In this document: piece by piece, positions 7,446 through 16,205 of the stretch
Numbering within the stretch: position 1 is the first letter of the stretch
How the letters are laid out: each line of letters begins with the position of its first letter
Assembly: GCF_003344535.1 (NCBI RefSeq)
Contig: NZ_QPKS01000006.1
Location: 1-41,689 of the forward strand
Reading direction: 5' to 3'
DNA from: Exiguobacterium flavidum
Lineage (GTDB): Bacteria > Bacillota > Bacilli > Exiguobacteriales > Exiguobacteriaceae
Length of the DNA stretch: 41,689 nucleotides
Program-made: the position numbers and the translations under genes
Notes under the pieces: model-generated
Told to the model about the DNA's origin: nothing
The model's input: only the letters and a program-made list of their open reading frames with translations
The model's database searches: none

Positions 7446-8456
7446 TTACCTTTCCGGGACCGAGATCTTTCCTGAGATGACGTCTTCCTTCGCCTTCTTC
7501 AGTTCGTTTCGAATCTCGTCAGACAACATGTCCGACGAAACGACATCGACGCCGTCTTCCTTCATGCCGTAACGTAACGTCTCGCCGCCTTTAAGCTCTC
7601 CTGCCTTCGCCTTACCTGCGACATCCGCGACAGCACGGTCGACACGCTTGACGACTGAAGTCAACGTGACGCCTTCAGGCATCCCCTCTTCGGTCTGATC
7701 ACGGTCTACACCGATGACGTAGACGTCTTCACCGTTCTTCTTACGGTTTTTCGCTTCAGTGAAGATGCCATTCCCCGTTCCGCCCGCCGCGTGGAAGATG
7801 ACGTCAGCTCCCTTACCGTACATGCCTGCAGCGATCGCTTGACCCTTTTCGGGTGCCGCGAAGTCCTCAGCGAACTGGACATCGACCTGGATGTCCGGAT
7901 TGATTGATTTCGCTCCTGCGATGAAACCGGCGCGGAACCGTTCGATGACGTCCATCTGCATCCCGCCGATGAAACCGACGTGATCCGATTTCGTCTGCAT
8001 GGCAGCTGCGATTCCGGCAAGGTATGCCCCTTCGTTCTCTTTGAACGTGATCGACGTGACGTTCTCGCCTTCGACGACGTTATCGACGATCGCGAATTGC
8101 GTGTCCTTGAACTGGCTCGAGACCGTCTTGATATCCTCGTTGAACGTGTTACCGATACCGAAGACGAGATCTGCTCCGCCTCGCGCAAGGCGCGACAAGT
8201 TCGGTTGATAGTCCTGTTGCGCCTTCGATTGAAGGTAGGAGTATCCTTCGCCTTCTTTAACTCCCTCTTTCTCGCCGTATGCCTTCAGGCCTTCCCAGGC
8301 CGACTGATTGAATGATTTGTCATCGATGCCGCCTTTGTCCGCGACCATCGCGACTGAGAACCCTTCGTTCTTCTTTTCTCCGCCATCGCCACACGCAGCC
8401 AGTCCGGCAGTCGACACCGCCAGCGCAGAGAACAACACCATCTTATTCTTCATCAT
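7446..8456 (-). CDS. Second BMP-family binding lipoprotein (paralogue of NupN)
   Basis: A 336-residue lipoprotein clearly paralogous to NupN. They share IDDKSFNQSAWEGL, DYQPNLSRLARG, SQFKDTQFAIVD, AAGGTGNGIFTEAKNRKKNGE and GVDRDQTEEGMPE in the same order. The signal peptide is MMKNKMVLFSALAVSTAGLA with lipobox LAAC, Cys22. Two adjacent ATGs are possible starts (8456 or 8453); GGAGGGG lies 8 bases before the first. It has its own promoter and terminator and no permease partner here. It therefore probably delivers a different nucleoside, or the same one at another affinity, to NupOPQ; this is inference. A perfect cre match and an operator related to those near gntR lie upstream. Confidence 0.9.
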   Translation of the reverse strand: MMKNKMVLFSALAVSTAGLAACGDGGEKKNEGFSVAMVADKGGIDDKSFNQSAWEGLKAYGEKEGVKEGEGYSYLQSKAQQDYQPNLSRLARGGADLVFGIGNTFNEDIKTVSSQFKDTQFAIVDNVVEGENVTSITFKENEGAYLAGIAAAMQTKSDHVGFIGGMQMDVIERFRAGFIAGAKSINPDIQVDVQFAEDFAAPEKGQAIAAGMYGKGADVIFHAAGGTGNGIFTEAKNRKKNGEDVYVIGVDRDQTEEGMPEGVTLTSVVKRVDRAVADVAGKAKAGELKGGETLRYGMKEDGVDVVSSDMLSDEIRNELKKAKEDVISGKISVPER

Positions 8457-8473
8457 TCTGATTTCCCCTCCCG

Positions 8474-8487
8474 TGATAACGCTTTCA
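8474..8487. promoter_or_regulatory. CcpA cre site in the bmp2 leader
   Basis: TGATAACGCTTTCA fits the cre consensus TGWNANCGNTNWCA at every fixed position. It lies 17 bp before the start codon, in the untranslated leader, where CcpA could act as a roadblock. A weaker box lies at 8502-8515. Confidence 0.65.
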
Positions 8488-8546
8488 TTATCTGTTTGTT
8501 AAAAAAGCGCTCTCAGCCCGTCAAATATTTTCTTCTCTTACTCGAG

Positions 8547-8575
8547 AGTATGACAAACCGTAACTTGAGATTCAA
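8547..8575 (-). promoter_or_regulatory. bmp2 promoter
   Basis: Minus strand TTGAAT (8570-8575), 17-bp spacer, CATACT (8547-8552). It is preceded by an AT-rich stretch (about 8586-8710) and directly abutted by an operator-like site. Confidence 0.5.
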
Positions 8576-8576
8576 C

Positions 8577-8593
8577 AGACGTCTGACATCTAA
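8577..8593 (+). promoter_or_regulatory. Operator-like site O3 abutting the bmp2 -35
   Basis: AGACGTCTGACATCTAA matches O1 (7350-7366) at 13 of 17 positions and at 12 of the first 14. It contains the palindrome CAGACGTCTG (8576-8585). It ends one base from the -35 box, a position suited to repression. Confidence 0.55.
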
Positions 8594-8709
8594 ATATGTT
8601 TTTTTATGCCATTTATTTTTCTTACAGGCCATGTATAGGTTTTCAAACCATTTTTATATCTCTTATTTTTGCTTATTCCCCAATTCATCCCATATTTTTT
8701 GAAACAAAA

Positions 8710-8739
8710 ATACGTTCACACGAGTTCGTGTGAACGTAT
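8710..8739 (-). terminator. Terminator after ftsK
   Basis: A 14-bp perfect stem (8710-8723 with 8726-8739) and a 2-base gap, followed on the minus strand by TTTTTGTTT. It begins 2 bp past the ftsK stop codon. Between here and the bmp2 promoter (8594-8709) I see only AT-rich sequence. Confidence 0.9.
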
Positions 8740-8741
8740 AA

Positions 8742-10868
8742 TCACGTACCGATGACGCGCCTCGGTTTCGACCCTTCCGACGCTCCAATCAAACCGTTCG
8801 CTTCAAGTGAATCGATCAGGCGGGCCGCCCGATTATATCCGATGCGATACTTGCGCTGAATCATCGAGGTCGAGACCGTTTCTTGTGTCAGCGTATACTG
8901 GACGACTTCATCGTAAAGCGGATCGTCTGATTCCGCCTCGCCTTCCGGCACGTCCTTCGGTATCATCGCCTCGACATACTGCGCCTTCTGTTGCGAGATG
9001 ACGTGGTTGACGATCTTCTCGACCTCTTCGTCGGACAGGAAAGCTCCTTGGACACGAACCGGCTTGTTCATCCCATTTCCGAGCAGCAACATATCACCGC
9101 GCCCAAGCAGTTTGTCTGCTCCGCTCGTATCAAGGATTGTCCGCGAATCCGTGCCGCTCGAGACACTGAAGGCGATCCGTGACGGGATGTTCGCCTTGAT
9201 GACGCCGGTGATGATATCGACACTTGGCCGCTGTGTCGCGATGACCATATGGATGCCGGCAGCACGCGCCATCTGTGCGAGACGCATGATCGCATCCTCG
9301 ACTTCACTCGATGCGACCATCATCAGGTCGGCGAGTTCATCGACGATGACGACGATATACGGCAAACGTTGGTGCACTTTCTCATCCGCGTTCATCTTGT
9401 CGATCAGCTGGTTATAGCCTTCGATGTTCCTGACACCGTTCTGACTGAAGATCTCATAACGGCGCTCCATCTCTGAGACGACCTGCTTCAATGCTTGAGC
9501 CGCCTTCTTCGGATCCGTCACGACAGGTGCTAGTAGATGAGGAATGCCGTTATAGACGTTCAACTCGACCATCTTCGGGTCGATCATCATCAATCGCACC
9601 TCATCCGGCCGCGCCCGCATCAGGATCGAGACGATCATCCCGTTGATACAGACCGATTTACCGGAACCGGTCGAACCGGCGACGAGGACGTGAGGCATCT
9701 TATTGAGTTTCGCCGTCACCGTTTCACCCGAGATGCTTCGTCCGAGCGCGACGAGTAGCCGGTCCGGATCAGTCTGGACGCTTTCCGCTCCGAGCACTTC
9801 ACGGAGCGAGACCATTGCGACCTCGCGGTTCGGCACCTCGATGCCGACTGCCGCCTTCCCTGGAATCGGTGCTTCGATACGGATGTCCTTCGCGGCAAGC
9901 GCGAGGGCAAGGTCGTCCGCGAGACCTGTGATCCGGCTCAGCTTGATTCCCTGGTTCGGTTCGATCTCATACTTCGTCACACTCGGTCCGAGATGAATCT
10001 TCAATACCTTCGCGCCGATTCCGAACGAACGAAGTGTCGCAATCAACTTTGTCGCGTTGTCCTTCAAGCGCTTGTTTTCACCAGACAAGTCCTTCGCCAC
10101 CGGTTCAGCGAGCAAGTCGAGTGAGGGCAGCTGGTAGCCGTCAGGTGTCTCTGTCATCGTCAAAGGACCGATCGGCTCCTTCGCCTGCGGCTCGACATGA
10201 TCGGCGAAGCCGATGATCGGAACGTCCTGAATGCTCGTGATTGGATCTTCCGGCCCCTCGGCGGCCAAGTCCTTCTCCTCGGTCAGCCGCACTTCAGGTT
10301 TGTTCCGCTTTTTCTCCTTTGGTGCTTCCATCCGCTTCGGTTCGACTGTTGGTCGGTTGCGGTAATCCTCGATCCGTTCCCGCGCACCGCTTCCTAGATC
10401 CGAGTAGAACGATGGACGGAGCACATGGACGGAGAACCCGATCAAGAAGAGCCCGATCAGAAACGTCCCGAAACTCGAGATATAATAGTCGGACTGGAGA
10501 TAGAGCAGACCGTTCAAGCGTCCTCTAGGCTCCCCGAGCAAGAGGTCAAGCCAAATGAAGAGTCCGAGCGCAAGGAGCGACCAGGCCGCCTTGTCCCGCC
10601 GTTCAAGCGACGACAATGCCAGGAGACCGCCTCCCCCGATCAGACCGTAGAGCAATGAGCCGAACTGGCCGACGAGTGAATCGGCGAATCGCGAGAGCGA
10701 GGCCCCGAACTCCCCGAACTTCCCTAATGCCAGAAGATAGAGCAACAGGAACAGGATCGACCCGATCCAGAGATATGTACGAACAGGTATCGGCGCCTTT
10801 TTCTTCTTTTGCGGAGCGCGCCTGCTCGGCGCCTTCTTCCGCGGTTGACGCTTCGTTGTCGTCGCCAC
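8742..10868 (-). CDS. ftsK: DNA translocase FtsK/SpoIIIE
   Basis: Membrane-anchored hexameric ATPase that pumps chromosomal DNA through the closing septum, 708 residues. A basic N-terminus ([18 protein letters not shown]) precedes four membrane segments between residues about 28 and 150, then an acidic/Pro linker. The motor has Walker A GSTGSGKS (about 395-402) and Walker [15 protein letters not shown]-terminal winged-helix gamma domain ([35 protein letters not shown]) recognises orienting DNA motifs. It starts with GTG, with GGAGGG 7 bases upstream. It is somewhat shorter than B. subtilis SpoIIIE. The organism appears to lack neighbouring sporulation genes, so a vegetative FtsK role is likelier. 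It follows the rnjB terminator directly and ends in its own terminator. Confidence 0.96.
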   Translation of the reverse strand: MATTTKRQPRKKAPSRRAPQKKKKAPIPVRTYLWIGSILFLLLYLLALGKFGEFGASLSRFADSLVGQFGSLLYGLIGGGGLLALSSLERRDKAAWSLLALGLFIWLDLLLGEPRGRLNGLLYLQSDYYISSFGTFLIGLFLIGFSVHVLRPSFYSDLGSGARERIEDYRNRPTVEPKRMEAPKEKKRNKPEVRLTEEKDLAAEGPEDPITSIQDVPIIGFADHVEPQAKEPIGPLTMTETPDGYQLPSLDLLAEPVAKDLSGENKRLKDNATKLIATLRSFGIGAKVLKIHLGPSVTKYEIEPNQGIKLSRITGLADDLALALAAKDIRIEAPIPGKAAVGIEVPNREVAMVSLREVLGAESVQTDPDRLLVALGRSISGETVTAKLNKMPHVLVAGSTGSGKSVCINGMIVSILMRARPDEVRLMMIDPKMVELNVYNGIPHLLAPVVTDPKKAAQALKQVVSEMERRYEIFSQNGVRNIEGYNQLIDKMNADEKVHQRLPYIVVIVDELADLMMVASSEVEDAIMRLAQMARAAGIHMVIATQRPSVDIITGVIKANIPSRIAFSVSSGTDSRTILDTSGADKLLGRGDMLLLGNGMNKPVRVQGAFLSDEEVEKIVNHVISQQKAQYVEAMIPKDVPEGEAESDDPLYDEVVQYTLTQETVSTSMIQRKYRIGYNRAARLIDSLEANGLIGASEGSKPRRVIGT

Positions 10869-10893
10869 ACCAAGACCCTCCTTTTCAAAAAAA

Positions 10894-10926
10894 CGACTCA
10901 GTCGACCGTTACGGTTTCCTGAGTCG
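10894..10926 (-). terminator. Terminator between rnjB and ftsK
   Basis: CGACTCAG pairs with CTGAGTCG, with an inner ACCG/CGGT pairing, followed on the minus strand by a run of seven T. The T-run leads straight into GAAAAGGAGGG, the ftsK ribosome site. Confidence 0.85.
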
Positions 10927-10936
10927 CAGTCATTTG

Positions 10937-12601
10937 TCAGATTTCCATGATGATCGGCAAGATCATCGGGCGGCGTTTCGTCTGTTCATAGAGGAACGCG
11001 CTGAGCTTGTCACGGATGAGTGATTTCATCTCCGTCCAGTCAAGCTCGCCATTCAGCTTACCGTGCAGCTGTTTCGCGACGATCCGGTTTGCTTCGTTGA
11101 TCATCTCTTCTGATTCGCGCATATAGACGAATCCGCGTGAGATGATCTCTGGTCCTGAAACGATCGTCTTGCCTTTTCTGCTGATCGTCAACACGCAGAG
11201 CACGACGCCGTCTTGTGACAGGAGACGGCGGTCACGGAGGACGATGTTCCCGACGTCACCGACGCCGATTCCGTCGATCAGCACGTTTCCTGCGTTGACT
11301 TTACGAGTCATGCGCGCCTTTCGCTTCTCGAACTCGACGACATCACCGTTCTCGACGATGAAGATGTTGTTCGCGTTCACGCCGACCGTCTGTGCGAGAC
11401 GGCTATGCGCCTTTTGCATCCGGTATTCTCCGTGGATCGGCATGAAGAACTTCGGTTTGATCAAGTTGAGCATCAGCTTCAAATCCTCGGCAGACCCGTG
11501 GCCTGATACGTGGACTTTACGTTGGTTATAGATGACGTTCGCACCGGCGCGGAACAAGAGGTCGATCGTCTTCGAGACGGACTTCTCATTACCCGGAATC
11601 GGCGTCGCGGCGATGACGACCGTATCATTCAAACGAATGTTGACCTGCTTATGGGCATTGCGCGCCATGCGCGTCAGTGCGGCCATCGGCTCCCCTTGCG
11701 AACCTGTCGTCAGGATGACGACCTGATTGTCGTCAAGTCGATTGACTTCTGACAGTTCGATCAGCGTCTTCGGCTTGAAACGAAGATACTTCAGCTTTTC
11801 TGCCACTTCGACGATGTTGACCATACTGCGGCCGACGACCGCGACTTTACGGTTGTTGGCCTCTGCAGCAGTGAACACCTGTTGCAATCGATGGACGTTC
11901 GATGCGAACGAAGCGACGAGGACACGGCCCGGTGCCTCGTAGATGACATCATTGAGCTCGGAGCCGACGATCGATTCCGAACCGGTCATGCCCGGACGTT
12001 CCGCGTTCGTCGAATCTGACAACAGGCAAAGTACTCCTCGCTGACCGATGGCCGCGATTTTGCCGAAGTCGGCTTGTTTGCCGTCGACTGGCGTGTAATC
12101 GAACTTGAAGTCCCCAGTGTGGACGATCGCTCCTTGGGACGTTTGGATACAAATCCCGACCGCGTCCGGAATCGAGTGGTTGACCCGGAAGAACGTGACG
12201 AAATGTCCTGCAATCGTCAGCTTCGTCTTCGCATCGATGACGCGAAGGTCTGCCCGTTTAAGTAGCCCGGCTTCCTTCAACTTGATCTCGATCAGGCCGA
12301 GCGTCAAACGAGTTCCATAGACCGGTACTTTCAAATCGCGCAGCACGTAGCTGAGCGCCCCGATATGGTCTTCATGACCATGTGTGATGAAAATCCCTTG
12401 AATCCGTTCCTTGTTTTCTTTTAAATAACTGATGTCTGGAATGACTTTGTCGATTCCAAGCATCTCATCTCCTGGGAACATGAGTCCAGCATCGATAACG
12501 AAGATGTCCTCGTCGAGTTCGACGACGTACATGTTCTTACCGATTTCACCGGCGCCACCAAGAGCAAAGACGCTTACTTTTTCCGTCTTCTTCTTTGACA
12601 C
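10937..12601 (-). CDS. rnjB: Ribonuclease J (RnjB/RNase J2 position)
   Basis: Metallo-beta-lactamase/beta-CASP ribonuclease of 554 residues, a 5' exonuclease and endonuclease in mRNA decay and rRNA maturation. The zinc motif HGHEDH is at 74-79; the beta-CASP signature [10 protein letters not shown] lies near residue 200, with VSGHGS near 370 and HGEYRM near 393. The start is GTG with AGGAGG 7 bases upstream; no in-frame ATG fits. It sits beside ftsK as rnjB (ymfA) does near spoIIIE in B. subtilis, so I assign it to RNase J2 by synteny. Sequence alone does not rule out J1. It has its own promoter (12659-12687) and terminator. Confidence 0.9.
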   Translation of the reverse strand: MSKKKTEKVSVFALGGAGEIGKNMYVVELDEDIFVIDAGLMFPGDEMLGIDKVIPDISYLKENKERIQGIFITHGHEDHIGALSYVLRDLKVPVYGTRLTLGLIEIKLKEAGLLKRADLRVIDAKTKLTIAGHFVTFFRVNHSIPDAVGICIQTSQGAIVHTGDFKFDYTPVDGKQADFGKIAAIGQRGVLCLLSDSTNAERPGMTGSESIVGSELNDVIYEAPGRVLVASFASNVHRLQQVFTAAEANNRKVAVVGRSMVNIVEVAEKLKYLRFKPKTLIELSEVNRLDDNQVVILTTGSQGEPMAALTRMARNAHKQVNIRLNDTVVIAATPIPGNEKSVSKTIDLLFRAGANVIYNQRKVHVSGHGSAEDLKLMLNLIKPKFFMPIHGEYRMQKAHSRLAQTVGVNANNIFIVENGDVVEFEKRKARMTRKVNAGNVLIDGIGVGDVGNIVLRDRRLLSQDGVVLCVLTISRKGKTIVSGPEIISRGFVYMRESEEMINEANRIVAKQLHGKLNGELDWTEMKSLIRDKLSAFLYEQTKRRPMILPIIMEI

Positions 12602-12658
12602 GACATGACCTCCTATTTTTATTCACTTTTCGTGAGCCGTCCACATATCACTATCACT

Positions 12659-12687
12659 ATTCTAGCCGAATTTCAGACGCCTGCCAA
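12659..12687 (-). promoter_or_regulatory. rnjB promoter
   Basis: Minus strand TTGGCA (12682-12687), 17-bp spacer, TAGAAT (12659-12664); each box is one mismatch from consensus. It lies just after the terminator of the preceding operon. Confidence 0.75.
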
Positions 12688-12714
12688 CAATTGGCCGTCG
12701 GATTCTGAAAAAAA

Positions 12715-12749
12715 ACGGCTTGACTGGCGACTTACGCCAATCAAACCGT
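12715..12749 (-). terminator. Terminator of the murE-fem-M15 operon
   Basis: A 15-bp stem (two G-U pairs) with a 5-base loop, followed on the minus strand by eight T. It begins one base past the stop codon of the M15 peptidase gene. Confidence 0.93.
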
Positions 12750-12750
12750 A

Positions 12751-13416
12751 TTACTTCCCAAGCAGTTCTTCGATTTCATCGGTTCGGTCGGCTATAAGGG
12801 ACTCAGCTGGACGTTTCCCCTTCTTCAAATCGTTCAAACTATGTCCGAACGTCATCTCGAAGTGCGGGACATCCTTGAAGCGGGTCCAGTCCCCGCCCCA
12901 GTCGAATCCTAATGCCTTGCCAAGCATCCCGATTTCGTTCCAATCGTTCTTGCCTGAACCGTTCCCGTCATGATTTAAATCGTAGGTGATGCCGCCGTCC
13001 GGTTTCAACAGGACGAAATCGAATGCGAGACCGTAGTTGTGCATCGACTCCCCACCCCGTGCGTTCGTGACGATTTCTCCGGATTTCGACCGTCCTTGCG
13101 AGAACAGCTCGTCCTGTTCCTTTTTCGTCCGGTATCCTTGTGTGATCCGGATATCGATGTCGTAACAAGACTTGCTCAACCGGATCAAATCCTCAGCCCC
13201 TTGGCGGACGCTCGGGTGAAGATTTTCGAGCCGCTCCGCACTCTTTCTGAGGAGTGCGTTCTCAGCCGCTTCGTCACGCGGACAAGCTTCGATTCCTAAG
13301 TCAGGTTCGTCGATCAGGACGCTCGGTAATCGGTTCATCGAAGCGGCGATGAAGAGACCTGCCGCGAACATCCCGAACGCAAAGAGGATCCAGCCGAATA
13401 TCGTCCCACGTCTCAT
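12751..13416 (-). CDS. Membrane-anchored M15 family peptidoglycan peptidase (CwlK/VanY-like)
   Basis: A 221-residue protein with one N-terminal membrane anchor (residues 7-26) and an extracellular M15 metallopeptidase domain. The zinc ligands are visible in SMHNYGLAFDF (H and D) and PHFEM (H), with the upstream motif QGYRTKKEQDELFSQGR. The pattern GLAFDF..PDG..YDLNHDGNGSGKNDWNEI is close to CwlK-type L-Ala-D-Glu endopeptidases. VanY-type D,D-carboxypeptidase activity is the alternative, so the exact bond cut is uncertain. Its ATG overlaps the stop of the Fem-like gene (TAATG), making it the last gene of a murE-fem operon. It likely trims or opens stem peptides in the wall that the two upstream genes help to build. 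Confidence 0.82.
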   Translation of the reverse strand: MRRGTIFGWILFAFGMFAAGLFIAASMNRLPSVLIDEPDLGIEACPRDEAAENALLRKSAERLENLHPSVRQGAEDLIRLSKSCYDIDIRITQGYRTKKEQDELFSQGRSKSGEIVTNARGGESMHNYGLAFDFVLLKPDGGITYDLNHDGNGSGKNDWNEIGMLGKALGFDWGGDWTRFKDVPHFEMTFGHSLNDLKKGKRPAESLIADRTDEIEELLGK

Positions 13417-14666
13417 TAGCGACGCAACTTCTTCCGAATCTTCTTCAAGAGTGGCAAAGCGACTTCCATCCCGAGATAAAGCGGTCGGTTCAGCACGTAG
13501 TCGAACTCGCCTGCCTTCTCGATCATTTCGCTTCCCCAGCCCGATTTGAAGGCATAGAGTCCAGCATAGTGATCTTCAGGGTCCGTCGAGCCGCTGACAC
13601 CTCCGAAGTCGTATGAAAGCGCGCCGTGGGCTTTCGCGTATTTCATCATCGTCCATTGCATGAGATGGTTCGGCATGAATTCACGGTACGCGTTCGAAGA
13701 AGCACCATACAGGTAATAGGAACGTCGTCCTGCAAGCGTCAGGATCGCTCCCGACAGAATGACGCCGTTCGGATGCTTCGCTGCGATCCCGAGCAATTCC
13801 GTTTTCGAGGCCTGCGCTTTTTCGATCTGGGCGTTCGTCTGGCCTTTACGATTCTCAAGGCTTTTGAGCTTCTTCTCCTTCTGTTCCTTCTCGAGCTGGC
13901 GTTCGATCTTCTCGAGTTCGTTGCCAGCCTCGATCAGTAGCGCCTCCACGTTCGCGAGAGCCTGCTCGACGTCAAGCTTCGTCAAGAACAGCGCAGCGTC
14001 CCCGTTTAATCTCAGCTTGTCATACAGATTCTCGAAATAATCGAGTCCGCGGATCGAGAAGCCGTCACGTTCTCCCGTCTCGACCATCAACTCGGCGAAC
14101 GTCTTCAAATCCTCCCTGCCCGCCTCATAGCAGACGATTCCTTTGCGTTCCGCAAGGCGTACGTTATAGCGGAATTTCGGATGGAATGCCTCGAAGATTT
14201 CCTGCTCGTCGCGATCAAGGTTCGTCTCCATCGTAAAGCGGGGCTGAGCATGATCGAATCCGCCGCCATATCCCTGGTGTTTGAACCCGAGACGCGCCAT
14301 CTCCCCGATGAAACCCGGATACTCGTCCCGGTCGACGTTCGGATCGATTTTGATCGCGATCGCCTTATGCTGCTTCGCGACTTCGACCGCCGCATCCCGC
14401 AGCGCAGCGACCGCTTCGAGGTCGTCATAGTCGACGACGAACCCGCGCGGTGCGTAACAGAGCGTGTACGGCAGCTTAGGCACCTTTTTGAAGAGAAGGA
14501 GCCCTGTACCGACCGGGCCGTTCGAATCGCCGACCGCGATCCGCTCATGGTCCCATCCCTTCTTGACTTCTCCCCAAGCCGGAAGTTGGAGCAAGTCGCC
14601 CTTTGGATGTTGTTTGACGAATTCGTCAAACGCCTCTATGGATAAATCGATTCGATGATAAGTCAC
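13416..14666 (-). CDS. FemABX-family peptidoglycan bridge aminoacyltransferase
   Basis: A 416-residue cytosolic aminoacyl-tRNA-dependent transferase of the Fem family. These enzymes add amino acids to the lysine side chain of lipid-linked wall precursors. Two GNAT-like subdomains are split by a charged antiparallel coiled coil (about residues 235-290, rich in KLxxLE/EKEQKEKK), the same layout as FemA/FemX. Recognisable segments are GDLLQLPAWGEVKKGW, FHPKFRYNVRLAERKG, YYLYGASSNAYREFMPNHLMQW and YDFGGVSGS. The start is GTG with GGAGG 7 bases upstream, overlapping the murE stop (GTGA). The coupling to murE suggests it adds the first bridge residue to the Lys stem. Exiguobacterium walls are reported as Lys-Gly type, so glycine is a reasonable guess. 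Confidence 0.88.
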   Translation of the reverse strand: MTYHRIDLSIEAFDEFVKQHPKGDLLQLPAWGEVKKGWDHERIAVGDSNGPVGTGLLLFKKVPKLPYTLCYAPRGFVVDYDDLEAVAALRDAAVEVAKQHKAIAIKIDPNVDRDEYPGFIGEMARLGFKHQGYGGGFDHAQPRFTMETNLDRDEQEIFEAFHPKFRYNVRLAERKGIVCYEAGREDLKTFAELMVETGERDGFSIRGLDYFENLYDKLRLNGDAALFLTKLDVEQALANVEALLIEAGNELEKIERQLEKEQKEKKLKSLENRKGQTNAQIEKAQASKTELLGIAAKHPNGVILSGAILTLAGRRSYYLYGASSNAYREFMPNHLMQWTMMKYAKAHGALSYDFGGVSGSTDPEDHYAGLYAFKSGWGSEMIEKAGEFDYVLNRPLYLGMEVALPLLKKIRKKLRR

Positions 14667-16126
14667 TGCTTTTCCTCCAATTGTTGAATCGTTTCGCGCA
14701 CGATCTGTTCCTCATCGAGCGGGATTTTTTCATCCCCGATGATTTGATATTTCTCGTGCCCTTTCCCGGCCAGGATGACGATATTGTCCGGCCGAGCGAG
14801 TCGTGCCGCGTACTTCACCGCCTCGAAGCGGTCTCCGATCGTCACGAACTGGTCGTGCGTCATTCCTTTTGCGATGCCGGACAGGATGGTCTCCTCAGAC
14901 TCGAATCGCGGGTCATCCGTCGTGATGACGACGGTCCCGGCATACGTCGAGGCCATCTCGCCCATCGCGGGCCGTTTCGTAACATCACGGTTCCCACCTG
15001 TACCGATCAAGAAGACGATATTTTCTTTCGGCACGCCGACAAGTGCCTGCAGGCATTGTTCGATGCCGTCCGGAGTGTGTGCATAGTCGACATAGATGTT
15101 ATAGCCCGGAATCGGCAGACGCTGCATCCGGCCTTTCGCGGGGTGGATCGTCTCGATCGCCGCAGCGATCTCAGGGAGCTCGTAACCGAGCGACAGCAGC
15201 ACGCCGGTCGCAAGCAGGAGATTGTAGACGTTGAACCGGCCGATGAACTGTACCGTCAATTCGACCTGCTCCTCCTGATACGCCATCGTGAATGTCGTTT
15301 CTTGCAGAGTCTGGCTGATGTCATGCGCTGTCAGGTCCGCCGGACGATCGATTCCGTAAGTCAAGACGTTCGCGCCGGTCATCCGTTCGAACAACTCGCT
15401 CGTCTCGTCGTCGGCGTTCAGCACGGCCGTCTTTCCTTCCGAGAGGCGTTGTCCGAGCTGTGCGAAGAGCAATCCTTTGGCACGGGCATAATTGTCGAAC
15501 GTCTTATGGAAATCAAGGTGGTCATGCGTCAGGTTCGTAAAACCGGCGACGTCGAAGTCAGCCCCCGCGACACGGCCAAGTTCAAGACCGTGGGAGGACA
15601 CTTCCATGATGACGTCTTCGACGCCTTCGGCGTGCATTTGATGGAAGAACTCCTGCAGCTCGGAACTTTGCGGCGTCGTGTTGCGACTCGGCACGACGCG
15701 GTCTCCGATTTTCACTTCGACGGTGCCGATGATGCCGGTCTTCCTTCCGAGGCGCGCAAGGACGTCCCGGATGATGGTCGTCGTCGTCGTCTTCCCGTTC
15801 GTTCCGGTGATGCCGATCATGCGCATTTTTTCAGACGGGTAGTCGTAGAACTTTCCCGCGAGCTGGGCGATGGATCGAGTCGTGTTCCGGACGATGATGA
15901 CCGGAATATCAACGTCGAGCGGACGTTCCGCGACGATGGCGACAGCCCCTTGCGCCTCAGCCTGTCTTGCGAAGTCATGGCCGTCGACGGTATACCCTGG
16001 AATCGCCACGAAGAGCGTTCCCGGCCGGACGAGGCGCGAATCGGTCGTCAGCGCATCAACTTCCGCGTCAGCCATTCTTTCGATTTTCTTTATCTGGATG
16101 GCGTGAATCAATTCAGCTAGGTTCAA
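14663..16126 (-). CDS. murE: UDP-MurNAc-tripeptide ligase (MurE family)
   Basis: Mur ligase that adds the third residue, L-Lys or meso-DAP, to UDP-MurNAc-L-Ala-D-Glu; 487 residues, normal length. It has the ATP loop GITGTNGKTT (105-114), TTPQSSELQ, the conserved MEVSSHGLELGRV, NLTHDHLDFH (with the carbamylated-Lys segment YARAKGLLF after it) and GTGGNRDVTKRPAMGE. The substrate-selecting motif is DDPR at 404-407, whereas typical DAP enzymes have DNPR. That fits a lysine-adding or relaxed enzyme. The start is TTG with AAGGA 6 bases upstream. It heads an operon with a Fem transferase and an M15 peptidase. Whether this is the only MurE in the genome cannot be judged from the window. Confidence 0.93.
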   Translation of the reverse strand: MNLAELIHAIQIKKIERMADAEVDALTTDSRLVRPGTLFVAIPGYTVDGHDFARQAEAQGAVAIVAERPLDVDIPVIIVRNTTRSIAQLAGKFYDYPSEKMRMIGITGTNGKTTTTTIIRDVLARLGRKTGIIGTVEVKIGDRVVPSRNTTPQSSELQEFFHQMHAEGVEDVIMEVSSHGLELGRVAGADFDVAGFTNLTHDHLDFHKTFDNYARAKGLLFAQLGQRLSEGKTAVLNADDETSELFERMTGANVLTYGIDRPADLTAHDISQTLQETTFTMAYQEEQVELTVQFIGRFNVYNLLLATGVLLSLGYELPEIAAAIETIHPAKGRMQRLPIPGYNIYVDYAHTPDGIEQCLQALVGVPKENIVFLIGTGGNRDVTKRPAMGEMASTYAGTVVITTDDPRFESEETILSGIAKGMTHDQFVTIGDRFEAVKYAARLARPDNIVILAGKGHEKYQIIGDEKIPLDEEQIVRETIQQLEEKQ

Positions 16127-16173
16127 GGGTATTCCTTCTTTCTCGGCTACATTTGTTCGTTCTGTTCGCTATT

Positions 16174-16202
16174 AGTTTAGGGGAAGGCACCTCTCGTTTC
16201 AA
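16174..16202 (-). promoter_or_regulatory. murE operon promoter
   Basis: Minus strand TTGAAA (16197-16202), 17-bp spacer, TAAACT (16174-16179). It lies in the 79-bp gap after mlpA, giving a leader of about 40 bases. No terminator is seen for mlpA here, so some read-through from mlpA is possible. Confidence 0.5.
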
Positions 16203-16205
16203 GAG

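Noticed and set aside
8496-8702. A 68-residue plus-strand open frame between bmp2 and ftsK
   Set aside because: It lies in AT-rich regulatory sequence, overlaps the bmp2 promoter and operator, and lacks a convincing ribosome site or family features.
13800-13960. Charged low-complexity segment in the Fem-like gene as a possible foreign insertion
   Set aside because: A charged coiled coil at this place is normal for FemABX proteins, and the frame and codon use are continuous.
14681-16120. A 479-residue open frame on the plus strand opposite murE
   Set aside because: It mirrors murE almost end to end, its product is rich in Arg, Asp and His with no recognisable domain, and it has no ribosome site. 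It is a by-product of GC-rich codon use, as are other long antisense frames (819-1574, 23638-24450, 28768-29769).
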